From: Mesobacillus maritimus
Lineage (GTDB): Bacteria; Bacillota; Bacilli; Bacillales; Cytobacillaceae
DNA length: 64,000 nt
Assembly: GCF_023715205.1 (NCBI RefSeq)
Contig: NZ_JAMBNR010000008.1
Span: 186,001-250,000 of the forward strand
Reading direction: 5' to 3'
Shown here: positions 1 through 8,105 of the stretch, in pieces
Numbering within the stretch: the stretch's first letter is position 1
Layout: each line of letters begins with the position of its first letter
Notes under the pieces: generated by a model
Database searches by the model: none
What the model was told of the DNA's origin: nothing
What the model saw: the letters and a program-made list of their open reading frames with translations, nothing else
Made by a program: the position numbers and the translations under genes

Positions 1-2
1 CC

Positions 3-374
3 ATTGAAATACCCGTGATCAATCTTGAGCAGTCTGTTAACTTCTATATGGACGTGCTTGGAGTTGAACTCGAATTCAAGGGAGAAAAGAATGCGATGCT
101 AACGTTTAAAAAGGAAGGTGTCCCAACATTCTTTTTGGTAGAAACGGAAACCACACAAGGCACCTCTTTTAAAAATACCAATACTGGTGTCGTTCACAGC
201 GTTATTGATTTCTACACACCCAGATTACAAGATTTTTATCAATGGCTAAAAGAAAAAAACATTGAAGTCGGCCCCCTAAATATTCATCCTAAAAATGGGT
301 ACGGCGGCTTCGGGTTTAAAGATCCCAATGGAAACCTTCTAAGTGCAACAAATGTTTTACATGAAGGTCAATGA
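3..374 (+). CDS. VOC (glyoxalase/dioxygenase-fold) family protein, 5' end cut by window
   Basis: This is a small vicinal-oxygen-chelate protein. The reading frame is open to the window edge, and the residues before the first possible start (IEIPV) already fit the usual opening of the fold, followed by the typical SVNFYMDVLG segment. The true start is therefore just outside the window, and the GTG at 15 is probably internal. The C-terminal half has the family's FKDPNGNLL strand. About 123 residues are visible, so only a few are likely missing. The substrate cannot be read from the sequence, because VOC proteins include isomerases, dioxygenases and antibiotic-binding proteins. A hairpin terminator follows directly. 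Confidence 0.8.
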   Translation: MEIPVINLEQSVNFYMDVLGVELEFKGEKNAMLTFKKEGVPTFFLVETETTQGTSFKNTNTGVVHSVIDFYTPRLQDFYQWLKEKNIEVGPLNIHPKNGYGGFGFKDPNGNLLSATNVLHEGQ

Positions 375-387
375 AAAACTGCATTCA

Positions 388-426
388 CTCAAGGCTCAGA
401 GCCGATAACTTGAGCCTTGTTTCATT
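388..426 (+). terminator. Rho-independent terminator after the VOC gene
   Basis: A 9-bp stem (CAAGGCTCA / TGAGCCTTG, 390-398 and 411-419) is followed by a T-rich stretch 16 bases after the VOC stop codon. Confidence 0.75.
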
Positions 427-527
427 TTAGCTTGATAATAGTAAAATTTCAAAATAGCTTTATAGAAGGCAATTAGTTTCTACTCTACAATTTCCAAACT
501 GATTTCTACTAAATTCAATAGGGACCC

Positions 528-854
528 TTACCTAATCTTTTCTCCGTAGCGCACATGCCAGTGCATATGTTTTGTCGTTTGGTAGTCACCAACGTTGGTT
601 GACACTGTACAGGCTCCAAATTCAGCATTCATTTTTGCGGAGATTTGCTGCAATACTTCAAAAATCTCTACCATAATAAGCATGTCACCCCGTTTCACTC
701 CATAAATGGATGTTAGATGTTTTTTTGGTATCACTACAATATGATGTTCGTAGTAGGGGCGAATATGATGAAAGGATAGAACGTTGTCTGTTTCAAGCAC
801 AACCTCTACTTTTTTTTTGCCACTCAAAATTTCATCACAGTAAATATCTTTCAT
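528..854 (-). CDS. HIT family protein
   Basis: This is a 108-residue histidine-triad protein, a small nucleotide hydrolase or transferase fold acting on nucleotide phosphoramidates or dinucleotides. The triad is visible near the C-terminus as HMHWHVR, and VVIPKKH in the middle is the usual HIT strand. An AGGAGG site lies 10 bases before the ATG. The gene overlaps the 3' end of the upstream acetyltransferase gene by 20 bases, so the two are probably co-transcribed and translationally coupled. The exact substrate is unknown. A second, longer HIT protein lies at 7488-7898 and is only distantly similar. Confidence 0.85.
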   Translation of the reverse strand: MKDIYCDEILSGKKKVEVVLETDNVLSFHHIRPYYEHHIVVIPKKHLTSIYGVKRGDMLIMVEIFEVLQQISAKMNAEFGACTVSTNVGDYQTTKHMHWHVRYGEKIR

Positions 855-1377
855 GTTTGAATTGCCTCCTGGAAGGATTTTTTAAGTAATAATAGAGTAA
901 GTGATCCTCTTGAAGTTCAATCCCACATGCAAAATCCAGTTTATTTAATAGGTGAATACATCTTTCGTTTGCAGGATCCACGGTCGCATCTATTTTAGTT
1001 AAGTTCATTTTGCTAAACCCGAATGATAAAACTTTTGTTAATGCTTCAACCATTAAACCCTGCCCCCAATACTGATTGGATAGATCAAAACCAATTTCGG
1101 CAATTGTCTCATCTTTCTTGGCCCGCAAATGATGAAAACCCACAGTGCCGATAAACTGAGAATCTTCTTTAAAAATTCCCCACCTACATCCCTCATCCTT
1201 AAGATGATATTGAATCACTTCTTCAGCTTCTTCTATGCTTTTACATGGTTCAATATCCATAAACCTTGTTACCAATGGGTTTGAAAAATGAGTGAATACT
1301 TCATTCACATCTTCAAGTGTTAATAATTTAAGCAGTAAGCGTTCTGTTTCTAATGTTGGATATTTATCGTTTAACAT
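835..1377 (-). CDS. GNAT N-acetyltransferase, RimJ/RimL-like
   Basis: This 180-residue protein has the RimJ/RimL arrangement: an N-terminal LETERLLLKLL strand, a central IGTVGFHHL strand, and the acetyl-CoA loop region around IGFDLSNQYWGQGLMVEAL. It closes with the conserved ATVDPANERCIHLLNKLDF segment. Such enzymes acetylate ribosomal protein N-termini, antibiotics or small amines, and the substrate here is not predictable. A GGAG site precedes the ATG. The 3' end overlaps the HIT gene by 20 bases, giving a two-gene unit. Confidence 0.85.
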   Translation of the reverse strand: MLNDKYPTLETERLLLKLLTLEDVNEVFTHFSNPLVTRFMDIEPCKSIEEAEEVIQYHLKDEGCRWGIFKEDSQFIGTVGFHHLRAKKDETIAEIGFDLSNQYWGQGLMVEALTKVLSFGFSKMNLTKIDATVDPANERCIHLLNKLDFACGIELQEDHLLYYYLKNPSRRQFKHERYLL

Positions 1378-2024
1378 ATTGACTATCTCCTATACTACTT
1401 AAGTCTTTGTTTAATCCAAGGTGAAGTAATACCCGTTCCCTTTCCATAATTCGATTTCTTTTTAGGGAAAAGATCCAGAAGCAGTGGAAAGTGACTGCGG
1501 CCTCCTCACCTCCACCAGTCGAGTCGATGGCTCAAACTGATCTCCATGGATTTAATATTAAAATCGGTGCTGTATCTTTCCATCCCCATTCATCCAATAG
1601 TCTTGTGTTTTAACTTTGGGTGGCACTCTAAACTACATCTATGTGCAGATTCTAACTAATTCTACCATTTTTCTTACTATTCAAATGCTTAAAAATATAT
1701 TTTATTCACTAGAAAAACATCAACTAAAATATGAATCTTCCTTATGTTTTTGATTCCTTTTAAACAGATCAACAAGTTCACGATTCTTAAGATTAACCTC
1801 CTGAAATTGGTCCTCCTATCCATAGATCGGTCAAAACAAAAAAATCCTTACTTATTAGGAAGTAAAGATTACTTAGAGTAGACTACCTCAAAGGAAATTG
1901 TAGTCTACTCCTGTTTTTTGTAGCGTGTAACTATGTTCTGTTAACAGATGGACTCTATGAATTACTGAGAGTATGTTGGTTTACATAATTATATTATGAA
2001 AAATCTCACTCAAGAAAAATCATC
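1378..2024. other. Intergenic stretch without a supportable gene
   Basis: About 650 bases separate the acetyltransferase from the broken methyltransferase. I see only short open stretches here. One, on the minus strand around 1720-1810, reads like hydrophilic protein (NRELVDLFKRNQKHKEDS) but has no start, so it may be a relic. The only clear structure is an orphan plus-strand terminator at 1876-1919. Confidence 0.4.
1876..1919 (+). terminator. Orphan Rho-independent terminator
   Basis: An 11-bp perfect stem (GAGTAGACTAC at 1876-1886, GTAGTCTACTC at 1900-1910) is followed by CTGTTTTTT. No plus-strand gene lies upstream, so it either ends an unseen RNA or is left over from a lost gene. Confidence 0.6.
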
Positions 2025-2800
2025 TTATTTTACAGCCTTCCAAATTGTCCATCTATCTTTTTCAACAATTGGCCCTTCTACTGTAATGATCCGATCCATA
2101 AAATCAATAAGTTCATTTAGTTCCCGGTCACTTAATTCATGTAAAATACTTCTCCCTGTTCTTTCCCGAAGGTCCTGTAAAAGTTGGTCTTTCGTTTCAT
2201 AAACTTGTCTGGTTTCCCATAACCGAACTTCTTTTATCTCAGTAAAGCCAACTGAAATTAAGCTTTCCTTCACAATCTCACTCTTGTGTCGGCGAACTTT
2301 CTCTTTTTCAAGTAAACTTGGAAACCGTTCAAAGATATATCCTCTTATATGTTCTAGATCCCCAGGTAAAGAACAATCCTCAGGTGTCCGATCCTGCACA
2401 AAGTAGACCCCTCCATGCTTTAAAATCCGATGTGCTTCTTTAAAACAGAATTCTATATTTCGGAGATGATGAATAAGCGCCCTTGCCAAAACAAGATCAT
2501 ATCTATTCTCTTCTAACAAAGTATCAAAAGCATTCCCATGTTTGAAATAAATATTTTTATAGTCCTTACAGTTCTCTACAGCACCATCAAGATTTGATTG
2601 AGAAAAATCAACGCCAACAATACATGGAACGCCCATATCAGCTAAAGCCTGACATAAATCCCACCGCCACATCCGATATCCGCTGCGTTGGTAACCTTTT
2701 CAATTGAAACTATTTTTTTAACCGCTTCCATCCAGGAATCATTCGCAATCCTTGTCGTATACGTGTGACGGTTTTTACCATCATGAAAATTAATACCCAT
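2025..2800 (-). pseudogene. Class I SAM-dependent methyltransferase with a frameshift
   Basis: The gene starts at ATG 2800 behind a GAGG site (MGINFHDGKN) and runs in frame through motif I (DIGCGGG) to about position 2650. There a one-base loss throws it into a stop. The other frame then carries the rest of the protein, from ALADMGV to the C-terminal GPIVEKDRWTIWKAVK. Restoring one base gives a protein of about 258 residues with a normal Rossmann core: DIGCGGG, VGVDFSQ, and a LVLARALIHHL motif IV/V region. As written, either a truncated product or a shorter one lacking motif I would be made. A sequencing error in this single position is the main alternative. Target unknown. Confidence 0.75.
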
Positions 2801-2820
2801 TTCTATTCCTCATTTTTTAA

Positions 2821-2875
2821 TAAAGGCTGTTTTGAATAAATTATTGTTAAAACTAGAAACCGATTTTAACCCAAT
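2821..2875 (-). repeat. Dispersed intergenic repeat, copy 1
   Basis: On the minus strand this stretch reads GTTAAAATCGGTTTC, then AGTTTTAACAATAAT, then AAAACAGCCTTT. The same order of blocks occurs on the plus strand at 24914-24968 with a few substitutions. Neither copy codes for anything I recognise. Confidence 0.6.
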
Positions 2876-2938
2876 AAGAGCCTTTTACAATCGTATCCTT
2901 TGGGTTTTCCAGCATCTTAGACAAAACCTCACATTCCA

Positions 2939-2971
2939 ATAACTGGATGGTGCCAGGCACCATCCAGTTAT
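2939..2971. repeat. GGTGCC-GGCACC palindrome, copy 1
   Basis: A perfect inverted repeat with 16-base arms around one central base, with core GGATGGTGCC/GGCACCATCC. It lies just after the stop of the dehydrogenase gene. There is no T-run, so it could act as a 3'-end stabiliser or weak terminator. It belongs to the family seen also at 7442, 16462, 16941, 21662, 26024 and 28365. Confidence 0.8.
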
Positions 2972-2985
2972 CTTCCAATTTTAGC

Positions 2986-3768
2986 TTATTGTGCTGTATA
3001 TCCGCCATCTATTACGCAAGCTTGACCGGTGATTCCTTTGGCATGCTCACTTGCTAGGAACATGACATAGTTGGCCACTTCCTGTACATCTAGTAATCTC
3101 TTTTGTGGTACTAAAGGATACAAAACGTCTTCAAGGACTCGTTCTAATGGGACATTTCTTGTCTTTGCTAGATCTTCCATTTGATTTCGAACAAGTGGCG
3201 TATCAACATAACCAGGGCAAACCGCGTTGACCGTAATTCCATGTTCAGCTCCCTCAAGGGCAGCAACTTTTGTTAAACCAATTACCCCGTGTTTCGCACT
3301 ATTATATGCCGCTTTCCCAGCAAAACCAATTAAACCATTAATTGATGCCATATTAATGACTCGACCATACCCTTGTTTTTTCATAATCGGAAAAACATGC
3401 TTAATCGCAGTGAAAGGAGCTGTCAACATAATCGACAGCAAAAGTTCAAATTTTTCCTTTGGAAAATCTTCGATTGCTGCCACATGCTGAAGGCCAGCGT
3501 TATTTATTAAAACATCGAGCCTACCATATGCTTCGACCGCCTTGTTCAAGGCCTCCTTAAGCTCGCCTTCATTAGTGACATCGCACTTAATTCCCAAAGC
3601 CTCCAGATTATCCTGTCTAAGGCTCTCGGCCGCTTCAGCCACACCTGTTTCATCCAAGTCCGTCAGCACAACGGCCGCTCCACTTTCGGCAAATGTTTTA
3701 CCAATTTCAAAACCAATTCCTCTTGCTGCTCCCGTAATAAAAACTACTTTTTGTTCAACCACCGTCAT
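2986..3768 (-). CDS. bdhA: 3-hydroxybutyrate dehydrogenase (SDR family)
   Basis: This 260-residue short-chain dehydrogenase should oxidise D-3-hydroxybutyrate to acetoacetate with NAD. The dinucleotide loop TGAARGIG is at residues 12-19, NNAG near 90, the catalytic serine in NMASING, and YNSAKHG holds the catalytic Tyr/Lys. The C-terminus GGYTAQ is typical of bacterial 3-hydroxybutyrate dehydrogenases. The start has a GGAAGGCGGT site. It lies 17 bases after a GntP-type permease, the same pairing as yxjC and yxjF of Bacillus subtilis. The CoA-transferase genes (scoAB) that sit between them there are missing here. Control is probably from the sigma-54 promoter at 5209-5226. Confidence 0.85.
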   Translation of the reverse strand: MTVVEQKVVFITGAARGIGFEIGKTFAESGAAVVLTDLDETGVAEAAESLRQDNLEALGIKCDVTNEGELKEALNKAVEAYGRLDVLINNAGLQHVAAIEDFPKEKFELLLSIMLTAPFTAIKHVFPIMKKQGYGRVINMASINGLIGFAGKAAYNSAKHGVIGLTKVAALEGAEHGITVNAVCPGYVDTPLVRNQMEDLAKTRNVPLERVLEDVLYPLVPQKRLLDVQEVANYVMFLASEHAKGITGQACVIDGGYTAQ

Positions 3769-3785
3769 ACCGCCTTCCTGCTACG

Positions 3786-5105
3786 TTAAATTCCAAAACC
3801 AAATGAAAATAGAATAATTGCCGCTGCGAGTCCAATAAGTGGAATAATGACCGTTAAAGCCCCTACCGCCCAGTAAGCATCTTGGTGAGACTCTCCACAA
3901 ATCGAGCGAATAGTCGTAACAACATATCCGTTATGCGGCAATGAATCTAGTGCCCCAGACGAAATCGCTACAGTACGGTGCAAAGCTTCCGGATTGACAC
4001 CTAAGTCCATGTAATGCGGGGCAAGTAATGGTAAGGCAATCGCCTGCCCACCAGAAGCAGAACCTGTCATACCTGCAATCACACTTACCGCAATCGCTCC
4101 ACCAATTAAAGGACTACCAGGAATATTGGTCATGGCATCTACTGCGGTTTGGAATGCCGGAACAGCTTTCGCAACTCCGCCAAATCCGACAACCGCCGCA
4201 GTGTTACCGATTGCAACCAATGCCCCCATTGTACCATCTGAAACTGCATTCCAAAACGATTTAAAATACTTTCTGTTCAACAAATAAGTTGAAATGACTC
4301 CTCCTAAGAGCGCGATAATGAGCGCTGATTGTGCCAAGCTATCATGGAAGACAAAGGAAATGACTAAAACAACAATCAATGGAATTAGACCTGTTAACGG
4401 ATTTGGAAGTTCTTTATTCTCCACAACAGGATCATTTTCACGCCCTACAAATCTTTCTCCTTTTGAAATCGCCTTCTTAATCATGTGTTTTAACCACCAG
4501 TAGCCGAATACAGCCATAAATACAGCTACAATTAAACTCACTTCCCATCCGGCATACGGAGAGGTTCCGAGATATTCAATCGGAATCCAGTTTTGAATTT
4601 CTGGTGAACCTGCAGAAGTCATCGTAAAGGTTACAGACCCGAGTGCTAATGCCGCCGGAATAAATCGGCGTGGCAAATCGGCCTGTTTGAAAAGGCTCAG
4701 TGCCATTGGATAAACTGAAAAAGCTACGACGAATAAACTTACTCCACCATAAGTTAAAATTGCACAAGCAGCCACAACAGCAAGAACCGCTTGTTTCATT
4801 CCCAACTTTTCTACAACCCATTTCGATACGCTGTCTGCCGCACCACTGTCTTCCATGACCTTTCCAAAAATGGAACCTAATAAGAACATTAAGTACCAAG
4901 AGGTCACAAACCCTGCAAATCCACTCATGTAATTAGCGACTAAGTTTGCTTCCCCATCGGCAACTTGCTGTGGGAATAAAGGAAGCCCACTTAAAACCGC
5001 GACAAATAAAGCACACAACGGACCTGCAACTAGTAAATTCATGCCTTTCATCGTCAAATAAATTAAAAGAATTAATCCACCAATCAGGCCAATCATACTT
5101 AACAT
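3786..5105 (-). CDS. GntP family permease (probable 3-hydroxybutyrate/short-chain acid uptake)
   Basis: This 439-residue membrane protein has about a dozen hydrophobic helices. It has the GntP-type opening IGLIGGLILLIYLTMKG and the conserved glycine-rich segments near the C-terminus (GMTGSASGGQAIALPLL, SGALDSLPHNG). The family carries gluconate and related organic acids. Because the gene is followed by a 3-hydroxybutyrate dehydrogenase, as in yxjC-yxjF, the likely substrate is 3-hydroxybutyrate or a similar acid; this is inference. An AAAGGGGG site precedes the ATG. The 5' region holds a cre box, a sigma-54 promoter and two inverted repeats. Confidence 0.85.
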   Translation of the reverse strand: MLSMIGLIGGLILLIYLTMKGMNLLVAGPLCALFVAVLSGLPLFPQQVADGEANLVANYMSGFAGFVTSWYLMFLLGSIFGKVMEDSGAADSVSKWVVEKLGMKQAVLAVVAACAILTYGGVSLFVVAFSVYPMALSLFKQADLPRRFIPAALALGSVTFTMTSAGSPEIQNWIPIEYLGTSPYAGWEVSLIVAVFMAVFGYWWLKHMIKKAISKGERFVGRENDPVVENKELPNPLTGLIPLIVVLVISFVFHDSLAQSALIIALLGGVISTYLLNRKYFKSFWNAVSDGTMGALVAIGNTAAVVGFGGVAKAVPAFQTAVDAMTNIPGSPLIGGAIAVSVIAGMTGSASGGQAIALPLLAPHYMDLGVNPEALHRTVAISSGALDSLPHNGYVVTTIRSICGESHQDAYWAVGALTVIIPLIGLAAAIILFSFGFGI

Positions 5106-5152
5106 TGCTTTTCCCCCTTTACCAAATTAATCACGATCTAACACCCATCAAA

Positions 5153-5168
5153 TTGTAACCGCTTGCAA
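5153..5168 (-). promoter_or_regulatory. cre box (CcpA site) upstream of the GntP gene
   Basis: TTGCAAGCGGTTACAA on the minus strand matches the consensus WTGNAANCGNWNNCAW at every position. It lies between the sigma-54 promoter and the permease start, about 30-45 bases downstream of the expected transcript start. A roadblock type of catabolite repression would fit. Confidence 0.75.
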
Positions 5169-5208
5169 ACCTCCCTTCACCAAGGCAAATTTTTATTCAC
5201 TTTTATAT

Positions 5209-5226
5209 ATGCAAGCACCGTGCCAA
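5209..5226 (-). promoter_or_regulatory. Sigma-54 (-24/-12) promoter
   Basis: TTGGCACGGTGCTTGCAT on the minus strand is a full match to YTGGCACGNNNNTTGCW with correct GG-GC spacing. It reads toward the GntP permease and bdhA. The adjacent gene for a sigma-54 activator (5621-6991) supports it. Confidence 0.9.
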
Positions 5227-5267
5227 ACTGTAAAAGTCATTGAAACCATGTATTCTGCGTCCTATCT

Positions 5268-5285
5268 ATTCCAGAAAACTGGAAT
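5268..5285. promoter_or_regulatory. Candidate activator site, proximal inverted repeat
   Basis: ATTCCAG-AAAA-CTGGAAT, with 7-base arms, is centred about 77 bases upstream of the expected sigma-54 start. The half site ATTCCAGAAA recurs in the distal repeat at 5337-5376, which suggests both are bound by the same activator. Confidence 0.65.
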
Positions 5286-5336
5286 ACTAGTTTACAAGAA
5301 TGGGATAAACCCCAGTCCTACACATATCAAATAAAA

Positions 5337-5376
5337 AATTCCAGAAATTCGGAATCCGTTCCGAGTTTCTGGAATT
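5337..5376. promoter_or_regulatory. Candidate activator site, distal inverted repeat
   Basis: Two 18-base arms with one mismatch (AATTCCAGAAATTCGGAA and its complement) flank TCCG. It is about 157 bases upstream of the expected start, a usual distance for enhancer-like sites of sigma-54 activators. There is no T-run, so a terminator is less likely. Confidence 0.65.
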
Positions 5377-5437
5377 TGTATTGCATTGACAGTTATAAAT
5401 TTTAACCCCTATTAAGAACTTGGCAGTAAGCTGTAAC

Positions 5438-5483
5438 CCCCCACTTCATGTCTTGAGTAAGACGCAAAAAGGATAAGTGGGGG
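5438..5483. repeat. Nested hairpin, possible IS200/IS605-type end remnant
   Basis: The outer stem CCCCCACTT/AAGTGGGGG encloses an inner stem GTCTT/AAGAC. No transposase or TnpB gene is present. The shape and the nearby repeat at 5566-5624 recall right ends of IS200/IS605-type elements, but I make this link from memory and cannot confirm it. Confidence 0.35.
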
Positions 5484-5565
5484 ATCACTTGAATATCCAA
5501 AAGCCGATTGGGTGAAATTAGATTTTCTTAGGGCTTTAACTATTAGTAAAATAAATCAGGCTATA

Positions 5566-5624
5566 CGTGACGAACATTCAGTGTGAAAAGGAGAAAACCC
5601 CTACTGAATGAAGTTACACTTTAT
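5566..5624 (+). repeat. 59-bp dispersed repeat, copy 1
   Basis: It begins CGTGACGAACATTCAGTGTG and ends ACTTTAT. A second copy of the same length (49 of 59 positions equal) is at 16622-16680. It contains an internal inverted repeat (ATTCAGT.../ACTGAAT). Its end overlaps the stop codon of the sigma-54 activator gene. Confidence 0.7.
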
Positions 5625-6991
5625 TCTAGCGCGTACTTTTTTATTTTTTCATACATACTGGACTTGCTAATTCCAAGTGCTTTCGCTGCTTTTTGTTTAT
5701 CTTGATTTACCTGTTCCAACGTTGTTACGATAATACGCTTCTCCGTTTCTTCAAGAATTTCTTTTAATGAAAGTTGTCCTATTAAAATTTTCGGATCACC
5801 AGTAAGCGAATCTGGCAACGCCCTAAGAGTAATCCGGTCTCCTTCTGCTAAATGGACAGCCGCTTCAATCACATTTTCTAACTCGCGTAAATTGCCAGGC
5901 CAGTTGTACTGATAAAATACGTTTCGTACTTCCTCGTCAATCATTGTAATCCGTTTACCAGCACGCATTGAAATTTTATCTAAAAAATAGTCGGTTAGAT
6001 GGATAATATCCTCTGGTCGGTCTCGTAATGGAGGAATTTTAAGGGTAATTACATTAATTCGATAAAAAAGGTCTTCGCGGAAACGCTTTTCTTCAATCAT
6101 TTTTTCTAATGGGCGGTTGGTGGCTGCAATTACCCGAACATTTACGGCAAGCGGTTTGACTGATCCCACTGGTTCAACTTCCTTTTCTTGTAACACACGC
6201 AAAAGCTTAACCTGCATGTTTAAAGGCATGTCTCCAATCTCATCTAGAAAAATCGTCCCCCCATGTGCAAGCAAAAACTTCCCTTTCTTTCCACCCTTTT
6301 TGGCTCCAGTAAATGCCCCTTCTTCGTAGCCAAATAACTCCGATTCCAGTAAATGCTCAGGAATCGCTCCGCAATTGACCTTAATAAACGGTTGATGACT
6401 TCGGGCGCTCAACTGATGGATGCTGTGAGCAAAAAGCTCTTTTCCAGTCCCACTCTCGCCGCGAATTAAGACAGAAATATCTCCTGAAGCAATATTCTTT
6501 ACCTTCTCTTTTAAGTCGGTAATTGGTTGTGAAACTGATTTTATGTCTTGTAGCGTATATTTTGCTCCACTGTTTTCATCCCAATCTTGAAGGTATGTCT
6601 GTAATTTAGGCATCAAACTTTTAATATGAGAATTCATTTTATTCCATTCTTTCGTATCTCGAAAAATAACGGTTCCTAAAGCACCTATTAATTTCCCTTC
6701 CGAGAAAATTGGTATCCGGTTGGCAATCATGTAATTTCCTTTAATATACTGCAAATCAGCAATCTCTTCTTTTCCAGAAGTAGCAACTATATGCATACGT
6801 GAATTCTCAATGACTTCAGTTACATGCTTGCCAATCGCATCATTTCGATCAATCTCAAGGAACTGACAATAATTCTTATTCATATAGACAATTTCACCGT
6901 ACGTATCAACGACCACAATCCATTCATACGCACTATCAATAATAGTCTCTAAAATATCATTTTTATACTGGATATCCATATTACTAAGCAA
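5621..6991 (-). CDS. Sigma-54-dependent transcriptional activator (PAS-AAA-Fis)
   Basis: The protein has an N-terminal PAS domain (about residues 10-120), a sigma-54 activator ATPase and a C-terminal Fis-type helix-turn-helix ([19 protein letters not shown]). The ATPase shows Walker A GESGTGKE, the sigma-54 contact loop GAFTGA, Walker B IFLDEIGD and an arginine-finger region [11 protein letters not shown]. It should sense a small molecule or CoA ester through the PAS domain and open the -24/-12 promoter of the GntP-bdhA genes just downstream on the same strand. I prefer TTG 6991 as start, because GGAGGCGGGGGAA lies directly before it and inside any frame begun at ATG 7015; ATG 6979 is also possible. 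Bacillus relatives include RocR, BkdR and AcoR. Confidence 0.9.
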   Translation of the reverse strand: MLSNMDIQYKNDILETIIDSAYEWIVVVDTYGEIVYMNKNYCQFLEIDRNDAIGKHVTEVIENSRMHIVATSGKEEIADLQYIKGNYMIANRIPIFSEGKLIGALGTVIFRDTKEWNKMNSHIKSLMPKLQTYLQDWDENSGAKYTLQDIKSVSQPITDLKEKVKNIASGDISVLIRGESGTGKELFAHSIHQLSARSHQPFIKVNCGAIPEHLLESELFGYEEGAFTGAKKGGKKGKFLLAHGGTIFLDEIGDMPLNMQVKLLRVLQEKEVEPVGSVKPLAVNVRVIAATNRPLEKMIEEKRFREDLFYRINVITLKIPPLRDRPEDIIHLTDYFLDKISMRAGKRITMIDEEVRNVFYQYNWPGNLRELENVIEAAVHLAEGDRITLRALPDSLTGDPKILIGQLSLKEILEETEKRIIVTTLEQVNQDKQKAAKALGISKSSMYEKIKKYALE

Positions 6992-7202
6992 CTTTCCCCC
7001 GCCTCCCTCTATCATTATTATATGAGTAAATAATAGGAATACGATAGTTAGCTAAGCCCTTTATAGTTTGTTTTTTCTCAATACATCGGAAAAAGCGTGA
7101 ATTCAGATAGAAATACACGCTAGAGTCTTGTTGTGATCTACTTTTGACGATTTTATTACAAGAATAGAATGGCTTTTTAACAAACTATTACTACAGAAGA
7201 AT

Positions 7203-7424
7203 TTAGTAAACCAATGAGACAATCAAAATAAACCCGGCTGCTGCAAAGTTAAAATACCCCATTGTGTTTCGTCCTTCTTGTAGCTCTATAATCCCACTGA
7301 TAAAGATAAACACTCCAAGAATCCACATCATATATGGTAACAAAAAATTGTTATTGGTCATTAAACTATAAATCCCCAAAACAACCACAACACAAGCCAT
7401 AATAAACTTTATAACCTTTAACAC
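7203..7424 (-). CDS. Small membrane protein, DUF3953-like
   Basis: This is a 73-residue protein with two or three hydrophobic helices, resembling the DUF3953 proteins of bacilli. Function unknown. I chose GTG 7424 because GGGAGGT lies 6 bases upstream. An ATG at 7478 would place the start inside an intergenic palindrome and leave this ribosome site in the coding part. Confidence 0.6.
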   Translation of the reverse strand: MLKVIKFIMACVVVVLGIYSLMTNNNFLLPYMMWILGVFIFISGIIELQEGRNTMGYFNFAAAGFILIVSLVY

Positions 7425-7441
7425 TCTTTCACCTCCCAGAA

Positions 7442-7470
7442 AATTGGATGGTGCCTGCCACCTTCCAATT
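7442..7470. repeat. GGTGCC-GGCACC palindrome family, degenerate copy
   Basis: AATTGGATGGTG and CACCTTCCAATT form an imperfect inverted repeat around CCTGC between the HIT gene and the small membrane protein gene. It is the most decayed member of the family. Confidence 0.6.
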
Positions 7471-7487
7471 AATACCACCCACCAGCG

Positions 7488-7898
7488 TTATTTTCGCAAC
7501 TTTTCACGTTTATTTTCTTGTTGTTTCAACCAATAGCGAATCCCTTTTCCAGCTAATGGCTCATCATTATATCTCGGAATTACGTGAAAATGACTATGTA
7601 AAATCGTTTGATTTGATACTTCTCCAACATTCCAGCCAAGCGTATACCCATCTGGTTGAAAATTTTCATCCAGGTACACTTTCGCTTTTTGTAGTAAATC
7701 ATAAGTATCCACCCATTCTTCTTGTGTTAATTCAAAAGCATTAGCATGGTGTTTTTTCGGAACAATAACCCCAGATCCTTCCAAAATCCCTTGTTCCTTA
7801 TTGTGTTGTAAGAAATAACATGACACATTTTCAAATCTAATGTTCTGTTCTTCATCTATTTTTGGGTTACAAAATGGACAACCTTTTTCATATGCCAT
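7488..7898 (-). CDS. HIT family protein
   Basis: This is a 136-residue histidine-triad protein. The catalytic triad is HSHFHVIPRY at about residues 103-112, GVIVPKKHHANAFEL is the middle strand, and an N-terminal CPFCNP pair of cysteines fits the zinc-binding start of Hit-type proteins. It probably hydrolyses nucleotide adducts, but the substrate is unknown. ATG 7898 is preferred over 7931 because GGGGAGG is just upstream of it and the protein then begins MAYEKGCPFC, as expected for the family. Confidence 0.85.
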   Translation of the reverse strand: MAYEKGCPFCNPKIDEEQNIRFENVSCYFLQHNKEQGILEGSGVIVPKKHHANAFELTQEEWVDTYDLLQKAKVYLDENFQPDGYTLGWNVGEVSNQTILHSHFHVIPRYNDEPLAGKGIRYWLKQQENKREKLRK

Positions 7899-8011
7899 CT
7901 TAAAATAAACCTCCCCATAAACTGACTGCATTCCCAGTCTTCTAATAAAAGATTGACTGATATTTTATCATAAAAACTATTTAATTTATAGAAAATACAG
8001 ATAAATCAACC

Positions 8012-8045
8012 TAAAAAAAACAGGTTACCTAACGTTAGGTACCTG
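8012..8045 (-). terminator. Terminator after the SleB-like gene
   Basis: The stem AGGTACCTAAC/GTTAGGTAACCT on the minus strand is followed by a run of eight T, 60 bases after the hydrolase stop codon. Confidence 0.8.
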
Positions 8046-8105
8046 CACTATCTTTGATTTTTCCTAGCCATTCATCGAATCGAAAAAGTCGTTATTAATC
8101 ACATC

